64,000 bases of DNA, from assembly GCF_040008265.1 (NCBI RefSeq), contig NZ_CP155620.1, positions 1,364,001 through 1,428,000 on the forward strand. The letters are read 5' to 3'. Positions 40,767-56,000 of the stretch are shown piece by piece. Within the stretch, counting starts at the first letter, position 1, and every line of letters starts with the position of its first letter. Below the pieces are notes generated by a model, which had not been told where the DNA came from, did no database searches, and saw nothing but the letters and a program-made list of their open reading frames with translations. The stretch is from Campylobacter sp. CCS1377 (GTDB taxonomy: Bacteria > Campylobacterota > Campylobacteria > Campylobacterales > Campylobacteraceae). A program made the position numbers and the translations under genes.

Positions 40767-41045
40767 CTATCCCAAGTAGAGTGAAGCAAAATGAAGGATC
40801 TTTGTGTATTACAGTCATTTTTTAAATAAAGATTCTTCACCTAAAAACTCAAAATGACGCACCACACTAAGGCTTTAGAACGATGGTTTAGGTGTTTTTT
40901 TGAGAAAAAAAGTGTGTTTTGGGAGGGATTTTTCACATTCGTTTAGATAATTTAAGGTATTTTTTGAAAAAAGGGCGAGGTAGAATTCTAAAATAGATAG
41001 TTTAAATAGAAATGTTTCGCTGCGCTTCGCATGACGGGCGCAACG
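40767..41045. repeat. Dispersed repeats between the peptide modules and the giant gene
   Basis: This gene-free stretch holds degenerate members of the same repeat family: a GTGAAGCAAAATGAAGGATCT-like piece near 40781, an inverted AGATTCTTCACC...AAAATGACG piece at 40829-40858, and ATGTTTCGCTGCGCTTCGCATGACG at 41012-41036. I found no ORF, promoter pair or peptide homologue. The last 20 bases before the giant gene's stop codon contain a G-rich GGAGGGGAGG run on the plus strand. Confidence 0.6.
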
Positions 41046-41067
41046 AAACAAAAAAAGGAGGGGAGGA

Positions 41068-44000
41068 TCAATCTCCCATCGCCAAGCAAGGATTCATCGC
41101 TTTAGCATTATCGCTAACGATGCAAAGTCTTGCTTTTTGTTTGCCTGCAGTTTCATCGATATTACCACCATTAGTATCAATAACTTCTTGATTTTCATCT
41201 GTTTTATCTTCAGCAAAAAGTCTAGAATTTGGAGAGTCAGGCTCTTCTCTACCTTGCTCTTTTTCATAGCTTGGCACATCTAAACCACTTGTATCTAACA
41301 CATTGTTTTTATCGATGATTTTAAAATGACTATTTGAGTCTACAAAAACCTTAGCTATTGCATCACTAATGCCTTTTGATGTACTTTCTAATTGTGCTTT
41401 AAGACTAAGAGTTTGTGTTCTTAAGCTCTCATATTTCTTATACGCATTTTCGTATCCAGCACTTCCAGCCTCGCCATATTTGCCACTTTGTAAATCTTTG
41501 ATAAGCGCGTTAAGCTGATTTGAAAGATTTTTAAATTGTTCTAAATTTTTCAAAAACTCATTAAAATCACCCAAAATTCCGCCACTATACTTACCATCAT
41601 CTCCCTTATTGCCGAAGCTATCATTTTTGATGTTTTGTGCGACATCTTTAAGATTTTTCACATCGCCATCGAATTTTTTCAAATTCTCATCTGCGAAGCC
41701 AGCAAGCAAGCTTCCAGCACCATTTTCGCCATAGAAAGCCTTCAAGAAGTCTATACCTTGTGCAAATTCATTTGTTTGCACTTCATTTAGCCCCAAAAGC
41801 TTTCCAAGCTCTGCATACGAGCCTGAGTCGATGAGTTTTAAGGCAGTGTCAAGATCTTCAATGCCAAGTTCTAAAAATTTATTTTTCACTTCATCTAAAA
41901 TTCCATTTAAAACCCAAGAGTCAAAGTCGCCTTCACCTAAGATCACATCGCCTTTTTCATCGACACTATTTGCTTTGAAGGTATACTCACTATCTTCTAT
42001 CTCGCCTTTATCAGTCCATTCGCCACCGCTATTTACTGTATCATCACCACTGATTGCGATATCGCTATCGTTGTTTCCATTATTGATCTCGTTATAGTCT
42101 TTATCGGTATTTTCAGCACCGCCTACATTACCGCCATCTGCAAAACTACCTTCAATATCATTACTTTCATTGCTTCCTGCACCAGTACTTCCACTCATAT
42201 CGCCTTTATCGCCACCGGTGATTGGTTTATTTCCTATATCCCAGATAGGATCGCTTCCACCTGGAGGTGTAATAGGATCAATAGGTAGTTTATCTTCAGG
42301 GATGATAGGATCAACTTTGGTATTTTCGCCATCATCTATAGGCTTATACTCAGGCACATCTACATTGATATTTCCACCGCCATTGTCTCCATGATCAGGA
42401 TTATTTATGATAGGATCTGTTCCACCTGTGTTTACATCACCACCAGTTCCTATATCTGGAATTTGTATATTGTTATTATCATCCCAGCTTGGTTTGCCAC
42501 TTTCATCTTTACCTGTACTTGTGTCGCCACCACCTTCTGGTTTATACTCAGGTTTGCTTGTATCTATATCACCAGTAGTTACATCATCGCCTGTGCTTGT
42601 GCTAAAGTCATCATCGCCTTTAATCTTATCCACATTATCATCAGTGATTTTATCAATGGTTGTATCTCCAGCATCTGCTACATTGCCTATATCATCTTTT
42701 GGAGTAGTGCTTGTATCACCCTTGATGGTATCTTTGATTTCATCATTTAGATCACCAATTGTTTCACCATTATTATCGCCTACCTCGGTATTATTATCTG
42801 TGATACTATCGATTACGGTATCTTTTACACTATTATCAAGATCATTAATTGGTCCAACATTAATACTTCCTAAGCCAGAATTTCCTGTACTTGTGCTATC
42901 TTCAATATTGCCAGCATTATAGTCGTGGTTGATATCATCTATAGGATTTGCTCCAGTGTATTTGCCACCATCAGTGATAATAATATCGCCTGTATTACCA
43001 GCAGTATTATCATTTGTGATTTTATCCGCTTCATTATAGGTAGTATCGCCTAGTTCATTACCAATTGGTGCGTCATTTACATCGTCTTTTGCATTACCAG
43101 CTGTGTAGCTATCATTCCAGTTGATACCACTGTTTTCATCACCAATAACCACCATATCACTTGGAGTATCAGGACCTTTGATATCTGGATTGTAAAAACC
43201 ATTATTCCATGATGGATACTGAGATTTTACCTTATTTAAAAACTGATCTTTGTTAGTATTTCTATATACACTACCTTCAAATTTACTTGCAAGTCCATTA
43301 TAGTCTAACAACAAATTATCCACACCATTGTTATTATTCATTTGACCGCCATAATTAACATATATGTGAGTATTGTTTAGTTTAATTCTAGGATTATTAT
43401 AATCCCAATTTCCTCCCATACCTCTAATATCTCCTGCAATAAAAAATGACACACTGCTATCTTTTCCACCTGAGACTGAAAGCATATCATTGCCTCTTAT
43501 GTTAATGAATACATTATTAAAATTAATGCTATAATCTTTCCATCTAGAATATGTGGAAGGGAAATTTGCAAACATAGAAGCATAATTTGGATTTCCTCCA
43601 GTTGAGCCATACCATGGACTCTTTGCACTAACATAACTATCATTGCCAGAATCAATCACAATATCTGAAATTGTTCCTGTGAAAAATTGGCTCTCATCAT
43701 CAAAACTTCCAATAAGTCCAATAAATCCTGCAGCAAAAGCACGACTATTCTGATCTGTAGATTCTGCAGAAACTTTAAAATTAGAAATATATATATGATT
43801 TATATTAGCATTGCCATAAGTTTGCCCTACAATCCCGCCTACATAAGTATATTTATTATTTTTACCTTTTACGGTTATATTATTAGCATCAATATATTCG
43901 AAATTTGATCCGCCTAAAGCAGCTCCTACAATGCTTCCTATATAAGCACTGCTGTTATTATTAAGAGTAGCATCTACTATGGAATTGTCCAACTTAATAT

Positions 44001-47000
44001 TTCTAAACATTGAATTAGAATCTGCTTTACCTACCAAAAGCCCCGCATGAGTGATAGTTGAACCACTCAAATACATTTGAGCATTAGTAATTTGAACATT
44101 TTCAAAAGTAGAATTTTTAGCTTCTCTAATAAGTCCAACATAAGTACCATATTGATATCTATTATTTGTATCACCTATACGGAAATTATTAAGCGTATGT
44201 CCTTGACCATTAAAGGTTTGATTTTCAAATTTATTAATGATACCAAAAGAATTATTGCTAGTTAAATTAGCTCCACCAAAATCAATATCATTAAGCAAGT
44301 TATATTGATCATAAGAGTTAATTCCGCTTGTTCCATCATTAAACCATTTTACAAATTGATACCATTCACTAGCATTACTTGAAGCGTTAGAATTGGTTGC
44401 AATGTTAAGATAAGATTTAGCTCCACCTGTCATTTTCGGACCCTGTTTACCACTCCATGCACCACTCATTAATTCTGAGATATTCATAGAAGTCCAACCG
44501 GATTTATTGTAAATTTCATTAGCAAATACAGTGCTAGCATTAACATAGCCCGTTGTATCAATAGTAACTTTACTTACATTATTTTTACCATCTTTTGCAT
44601 GTATGGTTGTGCCTTTGCCTTGCTTATCTTCGGCTAAAATTTGAACTTCTTTACCACCTAAAGTAATAGTATTTGCATTTAAATTTCCACCGCGTAAAAA
44701 TACCATACCAGTTCCTGCACCCGAAGAAGTTTTAAAGGTATTTGCTGTAATGGTTCCGCCTGTCATTACAATTTTACCTGGGGTAGATAGATCTACAGTT
44801 CCTGCTTTAATATCTGCACCATTTGCAATATCAATCCAATTCGCATTAACTTTAAAATTATCTAACTCATTTGTCATTTTAAGTCCTGCAAGATTGACTT
44901 TACCGCCTTTGTTATCTTTTGTTTTAGCCATAATATCAAGAAGAGTTGTCGCACCATTTTTTTCTTCAAAAACAGTGTTTACGAAGTTGATATTTAGCGT
45001 AGCGTTATTTCTACTTCCGATATAGAAATTTGTTGTGCCACCGTTAGCGTAAAAGTTTGCGTTATTAAAGTTTATATCACCAGTTGAATTAAAGTTGATA
45101 TTTTGAGTGTTATTATTTGTAGTAAGCTGCGAATTTATAAAATCAATTTTTTGACCTTCAAAAGTTAAAGTGCCACCATTAGTGCCATTTACCCAAAGAC
45201 CTTTGCCACTATCTTTATTGTTTTCAAATTTTACATATTTAGTTGAAGCATTACCAAAAGCAAATCTGCCACTGTTTAGAGTGAAAATAGAGTTTTTGAA
45301 AAGGATTTGCTCTGTGAAAATTCCACCCACATCAGTATCTTTAGTTGCACCACTTACTTTAAGATTTGCATTATCAAATGTTGCTTGTTTACCACTTACT
45401 TTGAGATAATTTGCAATGATTTCTGTAGTATTTTTAAATTCAATCAAATTACTTAAAGCTAAATCAATATTGGTAATATTAAGATTTGAATTATCTACTA
45501 TCATATCTTTTGCATTGGTAACAACTAACTTACCACCAGCGATATTAGAATCGCCCTTAATATCAATGCGGTTAGCAAGTTTAAAAATCATATCTTTAGC
45601 ATTAATGGTTGAACCATCAATGACCAAATCATTTGCGCCAGCATTGTCACCAGATGCGTTATAGATATGGAGCTTATCAAGTGCATTACTATCAGATCCA
45701 AAACTTGAACCTATAATCTTAATCTTGCCGTTATTTCCACTACCTGCTGCATTTGTAGTTCTTAGCCACATATTAGCCGTATCGCCTGATTTTTCAATAT
45801 TCGCTTTGTTAAATTCTATCTCTCTACCGCCATCAATGGTTAAGTCACCACTTAGTTTAATAGAGGTTTTAGCGGTGTCATTGCTTGCTAAGAATTTGCT
45901 TAGAGCTTTAATATATGAACTTCCACTTAGTACAAGCTGTGAATTTTTAAGATTAATTGCATCAGCATAAATATTTGCAGATTTATTTGAAGTAATACTT
46001 GAATTATTCAAGATATCAATAACCGAACCTGCTTTATTATCTGTGCCAAGTGTTAAACTATCACTAGCTGTAATGGTAGCATTATCAATTTTTAGATAAG
46101 CACTTGCATAGCCGTCAGAATTTAGTTTAACTGTATTGCCTACAAGTTTAGAACTAGCATTGATAAGAAGATACTTCGCATCAAAATTTATCGTATTTGC
46201 ATTGATATTTGAGCCTTCAATTTTAAGCTCATTTGAAGCATCTATATCAATGGTGCCAATACCACTTATAAAGCCTTGATTTTCACCGGTACCAGTTTTT
46301 ATTAAAATACCTTTTGCGTCTACATTAATAGCATTTAAATCTTTAAAATTCGTGCCTGTTAAAAACTCGATTTTGCTTTCTGTATTTCCGCCAGTTAAAT
46401 TTGCGAAGTTAATATTTGCTTTTGAATTTGCATCTTGGCTTGTAAAGCTTGAATTAGTATAGCGTTGGAAATTAGCTTTAAAATTATTTGTTCCACTTAG
46501 TTTGAAAGTCGCTGCATTTGCTGTGAGTTCTTTATAGGAATTTAGGCTTAAATCTTTTGCTGTGAGTGTGCCTGCAATGCTTAGAAGATTTTGTGCTGTT
46601 AAACTTGCTGCTTTCGCAAAGCTGTTATTACCTTTTAAATCAATATTTTGTGCGTTAGCGGTAAAGTTGCTATTTGCATCAACATTAATATTTTCAAGAT
46701 TAATCACATCATTTGCATTCTTTCCTTCCTCACTCACGCCAGTAAATCTTACATCAGCAACCGAAGCACCATCACCATTTTTTGCAAAGCTTACTGTGTT
46801 TGCATTGATTTTATTAGCTTTGAAGTTGAATTGATTATTTCCTGCACCTGTTGAATTTTGATGTTTGAAAGTAGCATTTTTAAGATCCATTACATTATTT
46901 GCTACAAGATTTAAAGTTGATCCACCACCTAAAAGGGCTGAAAGACCATCTTTTGCACCTTCGATAATAATATCTTTAGCATTTGCATTTAAAGTCGAAG

Positions 47001-50000
47001 TGCCCAAAACGCTAAGCTGTGAATTTAAGGCTTTAAAGGTGGTTGTAGCTACAATGCTTGCTTTTGAGCCGTTGTTTAAAGCGAGTTTTGAGTTATCAAA
47101 TAAAATGCTAGCACCTGCTTTGATACTGTTGTCATTCTCACCGATTCCACCGTTTATGTTGATAGCTGAATCTTTTACTGCTAAGTCTTGACCTGCATCG
47201 ATTTTAAGACTACTATCTGTTGTAAGTGTGCTTGAAGCAATACTCATATCATCTTTTGAAGTAAGTTTCAAGTTTTTAGTGTTGATAGTTGTTTCTTTAA
47301 GCTCTAAGCCTTTGCTTGAATTTAGACTTACATTTTCAAAACCGTTAATACTTGAACCTTTTGTCTCACTTTTTACAAAGCCTATATATCCATTTTCACC
47401 TGTGGTTTGGAAAGTGATAGTGCCTTTGCCAGCTTCTGCGTTAAAGCTTGCACCACTTGCTAAAATACTGTTTGTTGCGTTAAATGCAAGGGCTGTAGTA
47501 CCTGTAGTGTTTATAGTCGCATCAAGGAATTTTAGATAATTGCTCGCATTAAAGCTTGCACTTGTATTTTCAAAGCTCACTGTGCCACCTGCGAAGTTGA
47601 TATTTTTCGCATAAGCGTGAATCTGATCTTTAAATGCTCCACCTGTAATGATGAGCTCAGCAAGGCTTGATTTATTATCCGCTGTTGTGCCTGTGCCTGT
47701 GATACCATTAATTTCAGTTTTTATTTCAAATTCACCGCCTGAAATTTCGATTAGATTGTCAGAGAGAAGTTTTAAAGTGCCATTAACTGGGTTGCCTGCA
47801 AGGAATATAGCATTGCCACTTATGCCAACTTTTTCGCTTCCTTTTAGAATGATATTATCACCACTGATGACACCACCACTGATGGCTATTTGTTTCGCAT
47901 CAAAAGTCGTGCCATTTTTTGAGTAAATTTGAGTTTTAGCATCACCTGATACACTGATTTTATCCGCATCGATATTAAGCGTAGCGGTTTTGTCATATTT
48001 ACCAAGATTTCCACCACTGATTTCTACCACTGTGCCTGTTGTACTTGCGTTGGTTTGAGCGCCATCATTGTCTTTAATGTTAATAATATTTGAGTAAATA
48101 TTACCCGCTGACATTGTAAAGAGTTTAGTTGCAATTAAATCTACTTTTGCACCATCAATTGTACCACCACTCATTGCGATTTTTTGAGCTTTTAGTTTTA
48201 CATTGTCACTATCAGCACCTATAGTACCGCCTGTGATATCAATAAGATTTTGTGCTAAAAGCTCTAACATGTTTGCACTTAAACTTGCAGTATCTTTAAC
48301 TTCGATTTGTTTTGCATTTACACTAAGAGTTTCTACATTAATATTTGCATTGCCTTTAAATACCACTTTGCCTTTTTCGCTTGTAGCATTGAAAGTAAAA
48401 GTTTTACCTGTGATAGTTCCACCACTTAGGGTGATTTGATTTGCCGCATCAAAAGCAGCTGTGCCGCTTGCAGTGATTTTACCACCACTCATTTCAATCA
48501 CATTAGCCGCATCAAAGTCTAGATTTTTAGTATTTATAGTACCACCGCTGATTATAATATCATCTGAATTAACTTTAAATAGTTCACTTGCCTTTATAGT
48601 ACCACCGCTGATTTCTACATCTGGTTTTACATTTTTATCGCTATTTTGCATAAAATTGATGGTTTTTGCGTCTAAAGTTCCACCTGTCATTTTGATGAGA
48701 TTGCTTGCTTGGAGTGCTATTTGCACTGATGCGGTAATATTTGCATTACCTTCGATTAAAATATCTTTAACATATCCTGCATTTTGTATTGTGTTTGAAC
48801 CATTTGAGCTTTTATGATTCACAAAAAGTCTATTTACATTGATTTGTAAATTTCCACCAAATTGAACTAAACCGTCATAAGTTTTATTAATATTGTTTAA
48901 ATAAAAATCTATAGCATCGATCTTAGTGATTATACCTTCGCCATCTTGTTTTGCTGTAAATTTAGTCCATTCATTTTCGCCCTCGCCCTCGCCTTTTTCT
49001 TTATCTAAAGTATAGCCAAGTAAAATACTTTGAGCTTTAAAGTCTATATTAGACTTTTCATTTTCGCCCTTGCCTTTTATTACAGAACCACCGCCCACAA
49101 CTATAGCTTTTCCAGCATCAAAGTCTATATTTGTAGCATTAATTTTTGCATTTGTAAGTTCAATTAAATTATCACTATCAAACATCACGCTATTTGCATT
49201 GATAGTTGATCCACCATCTACATAAACCCAGTTTTTACCCCAAACCTTAAAATTGCCCGCGTTAATAACGGCTCCATTTGTGATTTTAACTACACCTTGA
49301 TTACCATCAATAGTTTGCGTACCTTTTAGATCCTCACTCGGCGCATCAGTCCAATCATACTTATCACCTGCATCAAGGAAGAAATTGTTTGTGATATTAA
49401 AAGTTCCACCATTTAATCTGATTTGTTGTGCTCTTAAAGTAAGATTTGCAACGCTAATATCAATACCTAATTCAATGTATTTTTTAGACAAGAAAACAAG
49501 GTCGTTAATTTTTGTTCCAAGTTTTGCATCACCTGTAACGCTGACTTTTTCAGTACCTTCAAGTATAAGTTGCCCACTGATATCAAGGCTTCCGCCATTC
49601 ATCATTACTTGATTGTTTCCTTTTGCATGGAAATTCTCTGCTGTTACACTTCCGCCTGTGATGTTTACTTGCTCTGCGTTAGCTTTGATATCACCTTTGC
49701 CTTCGCCAGTGCCTGTTGCTTTGATAACCGCACCACCAAATTTAATAGTTCCTCTTGCAGCTTCGCCAGTCTCGCCGTTGCTTGCTGTGAAAGTGATATC
49801 GCCATTATTAGCTGTGATATTTCCGCTTTGCAAATCAATCAAATTCTTGCTTAAGAAAGTTAAAGCGTGTCCTAAAATATTTGAAGTACCTTTTACTAGA
49901 ATTTGATTATTTCCATTTAAAGCAATATCAGCTGTTCCAGCATTTAAAGTTGTGCCGTCAATGATGAGTTGATTTTGTGCGTTTAGATCAATTTTACCCG

Positions 50001-53000
50001 TGCTTTCTATATTTGTACTTACAAGCTCGATATCTTTTGCATCAAAATCAATACCCCCATTTTCTTTAATGAAACCGCCGTTTATATTGATACCTTCATT
50101 TGCTTGTAGGCTAACAGTTTGATTTTTCGCCCAAAGCTCTACATTATTAAGATCAATTCTACCTACACTGCCTTGTGCTTTAAAGTCAATTCCAGTTCCA
50201 CCTACCGTAACGCCTGAAATACTAATTTGCTCACCACCATTAAGAGTGATTTTACCAGAGTTTCCTTTTAAATAATCTTCTTTAGTATTTTCACCAGTAA
50301 TTTTAATCTTATTGCTTGCGTTGATGGTGATGCCATTATTTGCATAAATATCTGAATTTTTGATATTAACTTGCTGTGCTGATGTATCTTTATTATCTTC
50401 ACCTTTAATGCCACCGATATAAAGTGCGTCATTTCCGCTTACATTTACACTAGTGTTGCTTAGATCAATTAAATTTTTAGCTTGCATTACAAGGCTTTTT
50501 GACTTAATGCTACCACCTGTTATAGAGATATTATTATTTTGTGCTAAAAGTTTTACAGCTGCATTCTGTGCATTAATATTTGAGTTACTAAATTTAATGT
50601 TATTTCTTGCTTGTATATCTAATAAAGTAGAGATATTGAGTGTCGCATTTAAAAGCTCGACTATACCACCTACATTTGCTTCGCCTGATTGCTTTAAGGC
50701 TTTTAGATATAAATTATCTGCGTTAATGGTATTTCCAGTAAGCGTGATTTGCTCACCTTCCAAAGTTAGATTATCAGTTGTAATATCAATGCCAAGTTTA
50801 ATGTGTCTTTCGGTTAGGAAAACAAGATCATTAATATCTGTGCCAAGCTCTCCGCCTGTAACTTCGACTCTATTTTTACCATCGAGTGTGAGTTGTCTTG
50901 TCACATTTACAATTCCACCTGTCATTTTTGCGATATTTTCAGCATCAACTAGGAAATCTACATTTGCTGTGATAGTTCCGCCTGTGATATTGATTTGCTC
51001 GCCATTTGCATAAATGCTTCCTGTATCTTGCTCTTTAGTGCTACCAGCTTTGCCATTTGCAGTGACATTTGCACCGCTAAAATCTATAGTTCCAGTTTTT
51101 TGACCATTTTCTTCACCGCTTGCTGTTAGGGTGATATTACCTGCTGTTGCTGTGATATCGCCGCCTTTAAGCTCTATCCAATTTTTACTTGCAAAGCTTA
51201 GAGAAATGCCTTTAATCACACTTGTGCCATCTACCTGTAAATGCTTATCCCCACTTAGCGCGATATTGCTTGCGGTGCTTTCTAGCTTGGTATCTTTAAT
51301 GATAAGTGTTCCGCCTGTGGCTGTGGCTTTGATAGCGCCACTTGCTTTAAGGTCTGAGCCTTGTAAATTAATACTTTGAGCGGCTAAATCTATGCTTTGC
51401 ATGTTTTCGCTGTTGATTTTTGTATTTTTAAGCTCTGCTAAATTTAAATCATTACCTTCTAAACCAGCGATTTTAAAGCTTGTTCCGCTGATAGTCACTC
51501 CATCAAGACTGATCCAATTTCCTGCTAGCATTTGCACGCTTGATTTGCTTGTAATGGTGCTGTTGCCGCTTATGTTGATATCATTTCTTGCACTGAAATT
51601 CACAGTGCTACCACTAAAGGTTGTGCCGCCATTAACTGTGATTTTACCGCCTGTATTGCCACTGCCAGCTGTTGCATCGATATTTAGCGCGCCGTTTGCT
51701 GTGATGCTACCACCATTAATATCAATTTGATTTGATTTAAGATCAATTGTATTAGCATTTAAGCTCATATTAACAAGGCTTAATTTGCCTACACTGATTA
51801 AATCAAGATCTTTTGCATTTTCAAATTTAAAGCCATTCTCACCACCATTTAATTCAAGTGCATTTTTACCATCAAGGCTGATAGTACCAGCATTAAATTT
51901 ACCACCCTTTGCGATGATTTTATTTTCCATATCAGCACTTATGCTTTTTGCGCTTACGCTTCCTGCGTTGATATTAAGTTGCTCGCCTTCAAATTTTACT
52001 TTTGAATTTTCACCATTTGCACTTATCGTTGTACCATCAAGATTAATTGTCCCTGTTTTTGTATTTGGATCGTCTTTTGAAGTTCCGCTTGCTGTGAAAG
52101 TAATATCGCCATTAGTTGCTGTGATAGTGCCAGCATTTAAATCGATTAAATTTTGGCTGATGAAAGCTAGAGATCTAGTAGCATTTAGTGCACCTGAGTA
52201 CATTACAACCTGACCTTTGCCATCGATTGTCATTGAGCCTTCGGCGCTTAGGCTTGGTTGATTTTCTGCTTTGGTTGCTTCTTCGCCGATTAGAATTTGA
52301 TTTTCGGCATCAAGTGTTAAATTTGTTTTTGCTTTTAAAACCGCACTATTTTTGATGAATATATCTGCACCAGCTATATTTAAATCACCGCTTGTGCTTT
52401 CTAATTTACCGCTGATATCAATAGTCCCGGTTGTTCCGCCATTTACGCTAATGTTTGCGCCAGTGATTTGTCCAGCTAAAACTGCCATATTTGCCGCTGT
52501 GAGTGTTATTGCACCGCTAGCACTTAAAGTGGTGCCATTTGCGATATTTAGGTAATTGCTCGCGTTAAGATTTAAAATTTCAGCTGTGATGGCAGCTGAA
52601 TTTAAGAGTTCAAATCTTGCAGTAAATTTAGTGTCAATTTGTTTTGCATCAATGCTTCCACCTGTAATTTTGGTGCTATCATTTGCAAATTCTATGCTTG
52701 GTTTTTTACCTTCACTTTTGCCTGATATAGTTACGCCATCAAGGACTAAAGCACTAGTTTGTCCTGTTGTGTCATAGAATTTAATCATTGCATCTGATTT
52801 TAATTTTGTGCCACCTTTAAGCTCGGTATAGCCATTGCTTGCAAACTCCATATCTCCAGTGCTTGAAAGGGTAGAATTATTCACACTTATGCCACCGCTT
52901 AAACCTTTAAAAATCATATTTAAGCCAGCATTTGCTGTGATAGTGTCTAAAACAAGTTTTGTGTTGGCTACGAGTTGGACTTTGTTATCTGCATTAAGGG

Positions 53001-56000
53001 TTGAGTTTTTAACATTGATTTGATCAGCACCGATTTCTATGTGACCATAAGCACCGTTATTTACTTTTTTGATATCAATATCAGAATTTTCTATAGAAAT
53101 TTTAGTTCCAAGATTATCACCGTTATTGGTATCTGTTGCGGTGATTCTCAAAGTGCCTTTTGTCATATCAATATCAGCATTTGAAATTTCAATCACATTA
53201 TTTGAGTTAATATCGGCTAAATTTCCATTGAAATTCAAATCCATTTTAGTACTACCACCTTTGATTTGCACCACATTGCTTCCACTAAGTTTAACATCAC
53301 CACCACTTGTTATGGACTTAATGCCATCAAGGATTAAAGAAGTTGCGATGAAACTTAAAGTTGCACCACTTGTAAATTCGGTTTTATCACCGCTTGCATA
53401 AATTTTATTTGCTTTGAAATTTAAAGCCTTAGACGCGTTAATGATAGAATTTGAGATATCAAGAGCTTTCAAACTATCATCACTGGCAATACCTTTTATT
53501 GTAATATCGCCATTTGTGGCTTTAAGATTTGAGCCACTTATACTGATGTAATTGTTACTTAAAAGCGTCAAAGAAGTAAGCTCTAATACACTATCAGTAA
53601 TTTTAAGACTATCGGCTGCTTTTAGAGTGATATTGCCTTTTAGAGCATCTTTGGTTAAATTGCTTAAGGCAAGATTGAAATTCGCATCAATAGAAACACT
53701 ATTTGCTCCATCAAGTTTAGTTTTATCGCCACTAATATTAATAGTATCTGCGCCTATATTTATTTTACCGTTTTCGCCAGAACCTGAGGCTGTTAATGTG
53801 CTGTCTTTAATATCTACTTTTGTGCTTGTTTGTTGTCCTTCGCCCTTAGTGGCACTAATGTTGATATTACCTTCATTAGTAGTTAAACTTGCATTAGCTA
53901 TGGAAATAACATTATTTGAGATGAAATCGATATTTTTAGCACTAAAAATTCCACCTGTGATATCGATATAATTACTTCCTGTAAATTTAAGCGCTTCGCT
54001 GATAGTGAAAGTGCCACTTTTTACATTTAATACATAAGCGTTAGCATCAAGGTTTTTAGCTTTTAAGGTTGCGTTTGCAAAGTCGATAAATTTAGCATCT
54101 AAGTCTAGGTTGGCATTCTCTGCGTTGATAGTTCCACCGCTTATGTTAATATAAACATTATCCGCACCGTTTGCATTTTTCATTGTTAAGGTATTGCCCA
54201 CATTGATAGTGCCGCCGCTGATTTCGATGATATTTGAACCGATTAGATTTGCTGTGCCAGTAGTGATGGTTCCACCGCTGATTTTCAAAAGCTCGCTCGC
54301 GCTAAGATCAAGTAAATTTGCGCTGATTTCTGCGCCATTTGCAATAGCAATTTGTCTTGCATATGCATCAAGATCGGCTGTGCTGATAGTACCGCCGTTG
54401 ATTTCGATTTTATCAATTTGATTTGCACTATCGCCAAATTTAATGCTTCCTGCACTGCCATCATTAGCCACGCCAGTTTTTAGCTCGCCATTGTCTATTT
54501 TTACATAAACATTACTTGCGCCATCTGCTTTGCCAAAATTAATGCTATTATCCGCATAAATTTTGCCATTTTCTAAAACAATAGCGCCACTTTTTAAATT
54601 TACATTTTCAGCGTCAAGTAAAGTTTCTGCATCTTTTATGTTAATACCAGCTTCTTTTGCACTTAAAGTTAAGTCTTTTAGGGCTTTAAGCTGTGAGCCA
54701 CCGCTTATTACGATTTTTTTGCTTGCATTTAATAAGACATTGTAAGCTGCGTCTAATACGGATTTATTTTCGACATTGATTTGATCAAAGCCTTGTATGT
54801 TGATATTGCCTGTTCTGCCATCGTTTGCATTATTTGAATTTGCGTCTAATTTCGCGTCATTTAAAACGATTTTTGTGCCGAATTGATCTTGTGAATTTTT
54901 ATCTTCGCCTGTGATGTTGATATTTCCAGCACTAGCTGTTAAATCTACCTTTGTGATTTCAACCAAGTTATTGGCCATGATATTGATATTTAAGCCCTCG
55001 ATGAGAGTTCTAACTGTATCGCCTGTGATTTTTAGGTGATTGCTAGCGTTTAGGTTTATATCGCCAGCTGTGGATTTGATTTGCTTGATATTTTCTGCGA
55101 TGATTTGTTGTGCTGTTAAATCTATAGCATTTTGCGCGTTAAGCTCGGTTGTTGCACCGCTTAAATTGATCGCATCAGCTTTTAAATTTAGTGTGTCACT
55201 TGAGCTAAGAATAGAATCTGTGATTTTAATGCTTGCACCAAATTCATCACTTGGATTTGCATCCGTAGCTGTGATTTTAAAGGCTCCGCCTGTTGTTTTT
55301 AAATTTGAGCTTGCAATTTCGATTAAATTATTTGAAGCAAGAGTTAGGCTTGTAAAGCTTAGCGTGCTGCCTGTGATGCCAAGGTATTTTTTACCTGTGA
55401 GTGAAACTGCGCCGCTGATATTAAAATTCGCATTCGCATCGCCGTTTGTAAGGTTTGCAAGAGTTAAATTATCCGCTGTGGCATCTAGGCTTGTGCCTTT
55501 GATTTTAGCGTTGTCTATGCTGATGACTTTTGAGTCAAGATCGATATTATCATGAGAACTTAAAGTCGCATTTTTAATATTTAGATTATTTGTCGCATTT
55601 AAAACGATAGCACCAGTATTTGAAGTCAGTGTGCCACCGCTGATATCGATAAGATTGCCAGATAATAAATTTAAATTTCCACCGATTAGTGAGCCTGCTT
55701 TGATTTGGATATTATCGCTTGCGTTGATTTTTAGCTCGCCTGTAGCAGTTAAAGTCGCGCTACCATTTAAAAGCATAGCTGCCACTGCAAAATCAATACT
55801 TGCACCACTTAAATTTGCATTTGTGATATTAACTGTATTTGCGTCAAGATCGATTACTCCATCACTTGTGATAGAACCACCGATTAAGTTGATAGCTAAT
55901 TTACTTGTGTCACCATTTGTCGCGCCAAATTGCACACTACCTGCATCGATAGCGCCACCTTCGATATTGATCAAATTATCACTTAAGAATTTCAAAGCTC

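Noticed and set aside
41068-42000. CdiA-type toxin tip and CdiI immunity gene at the 3' end of the giant gene
   Set aside because: I found no VENN-like motif or recognisable nuclease/pore domain. The region after the stop contains only repeats and no small gene that could encode immunity.
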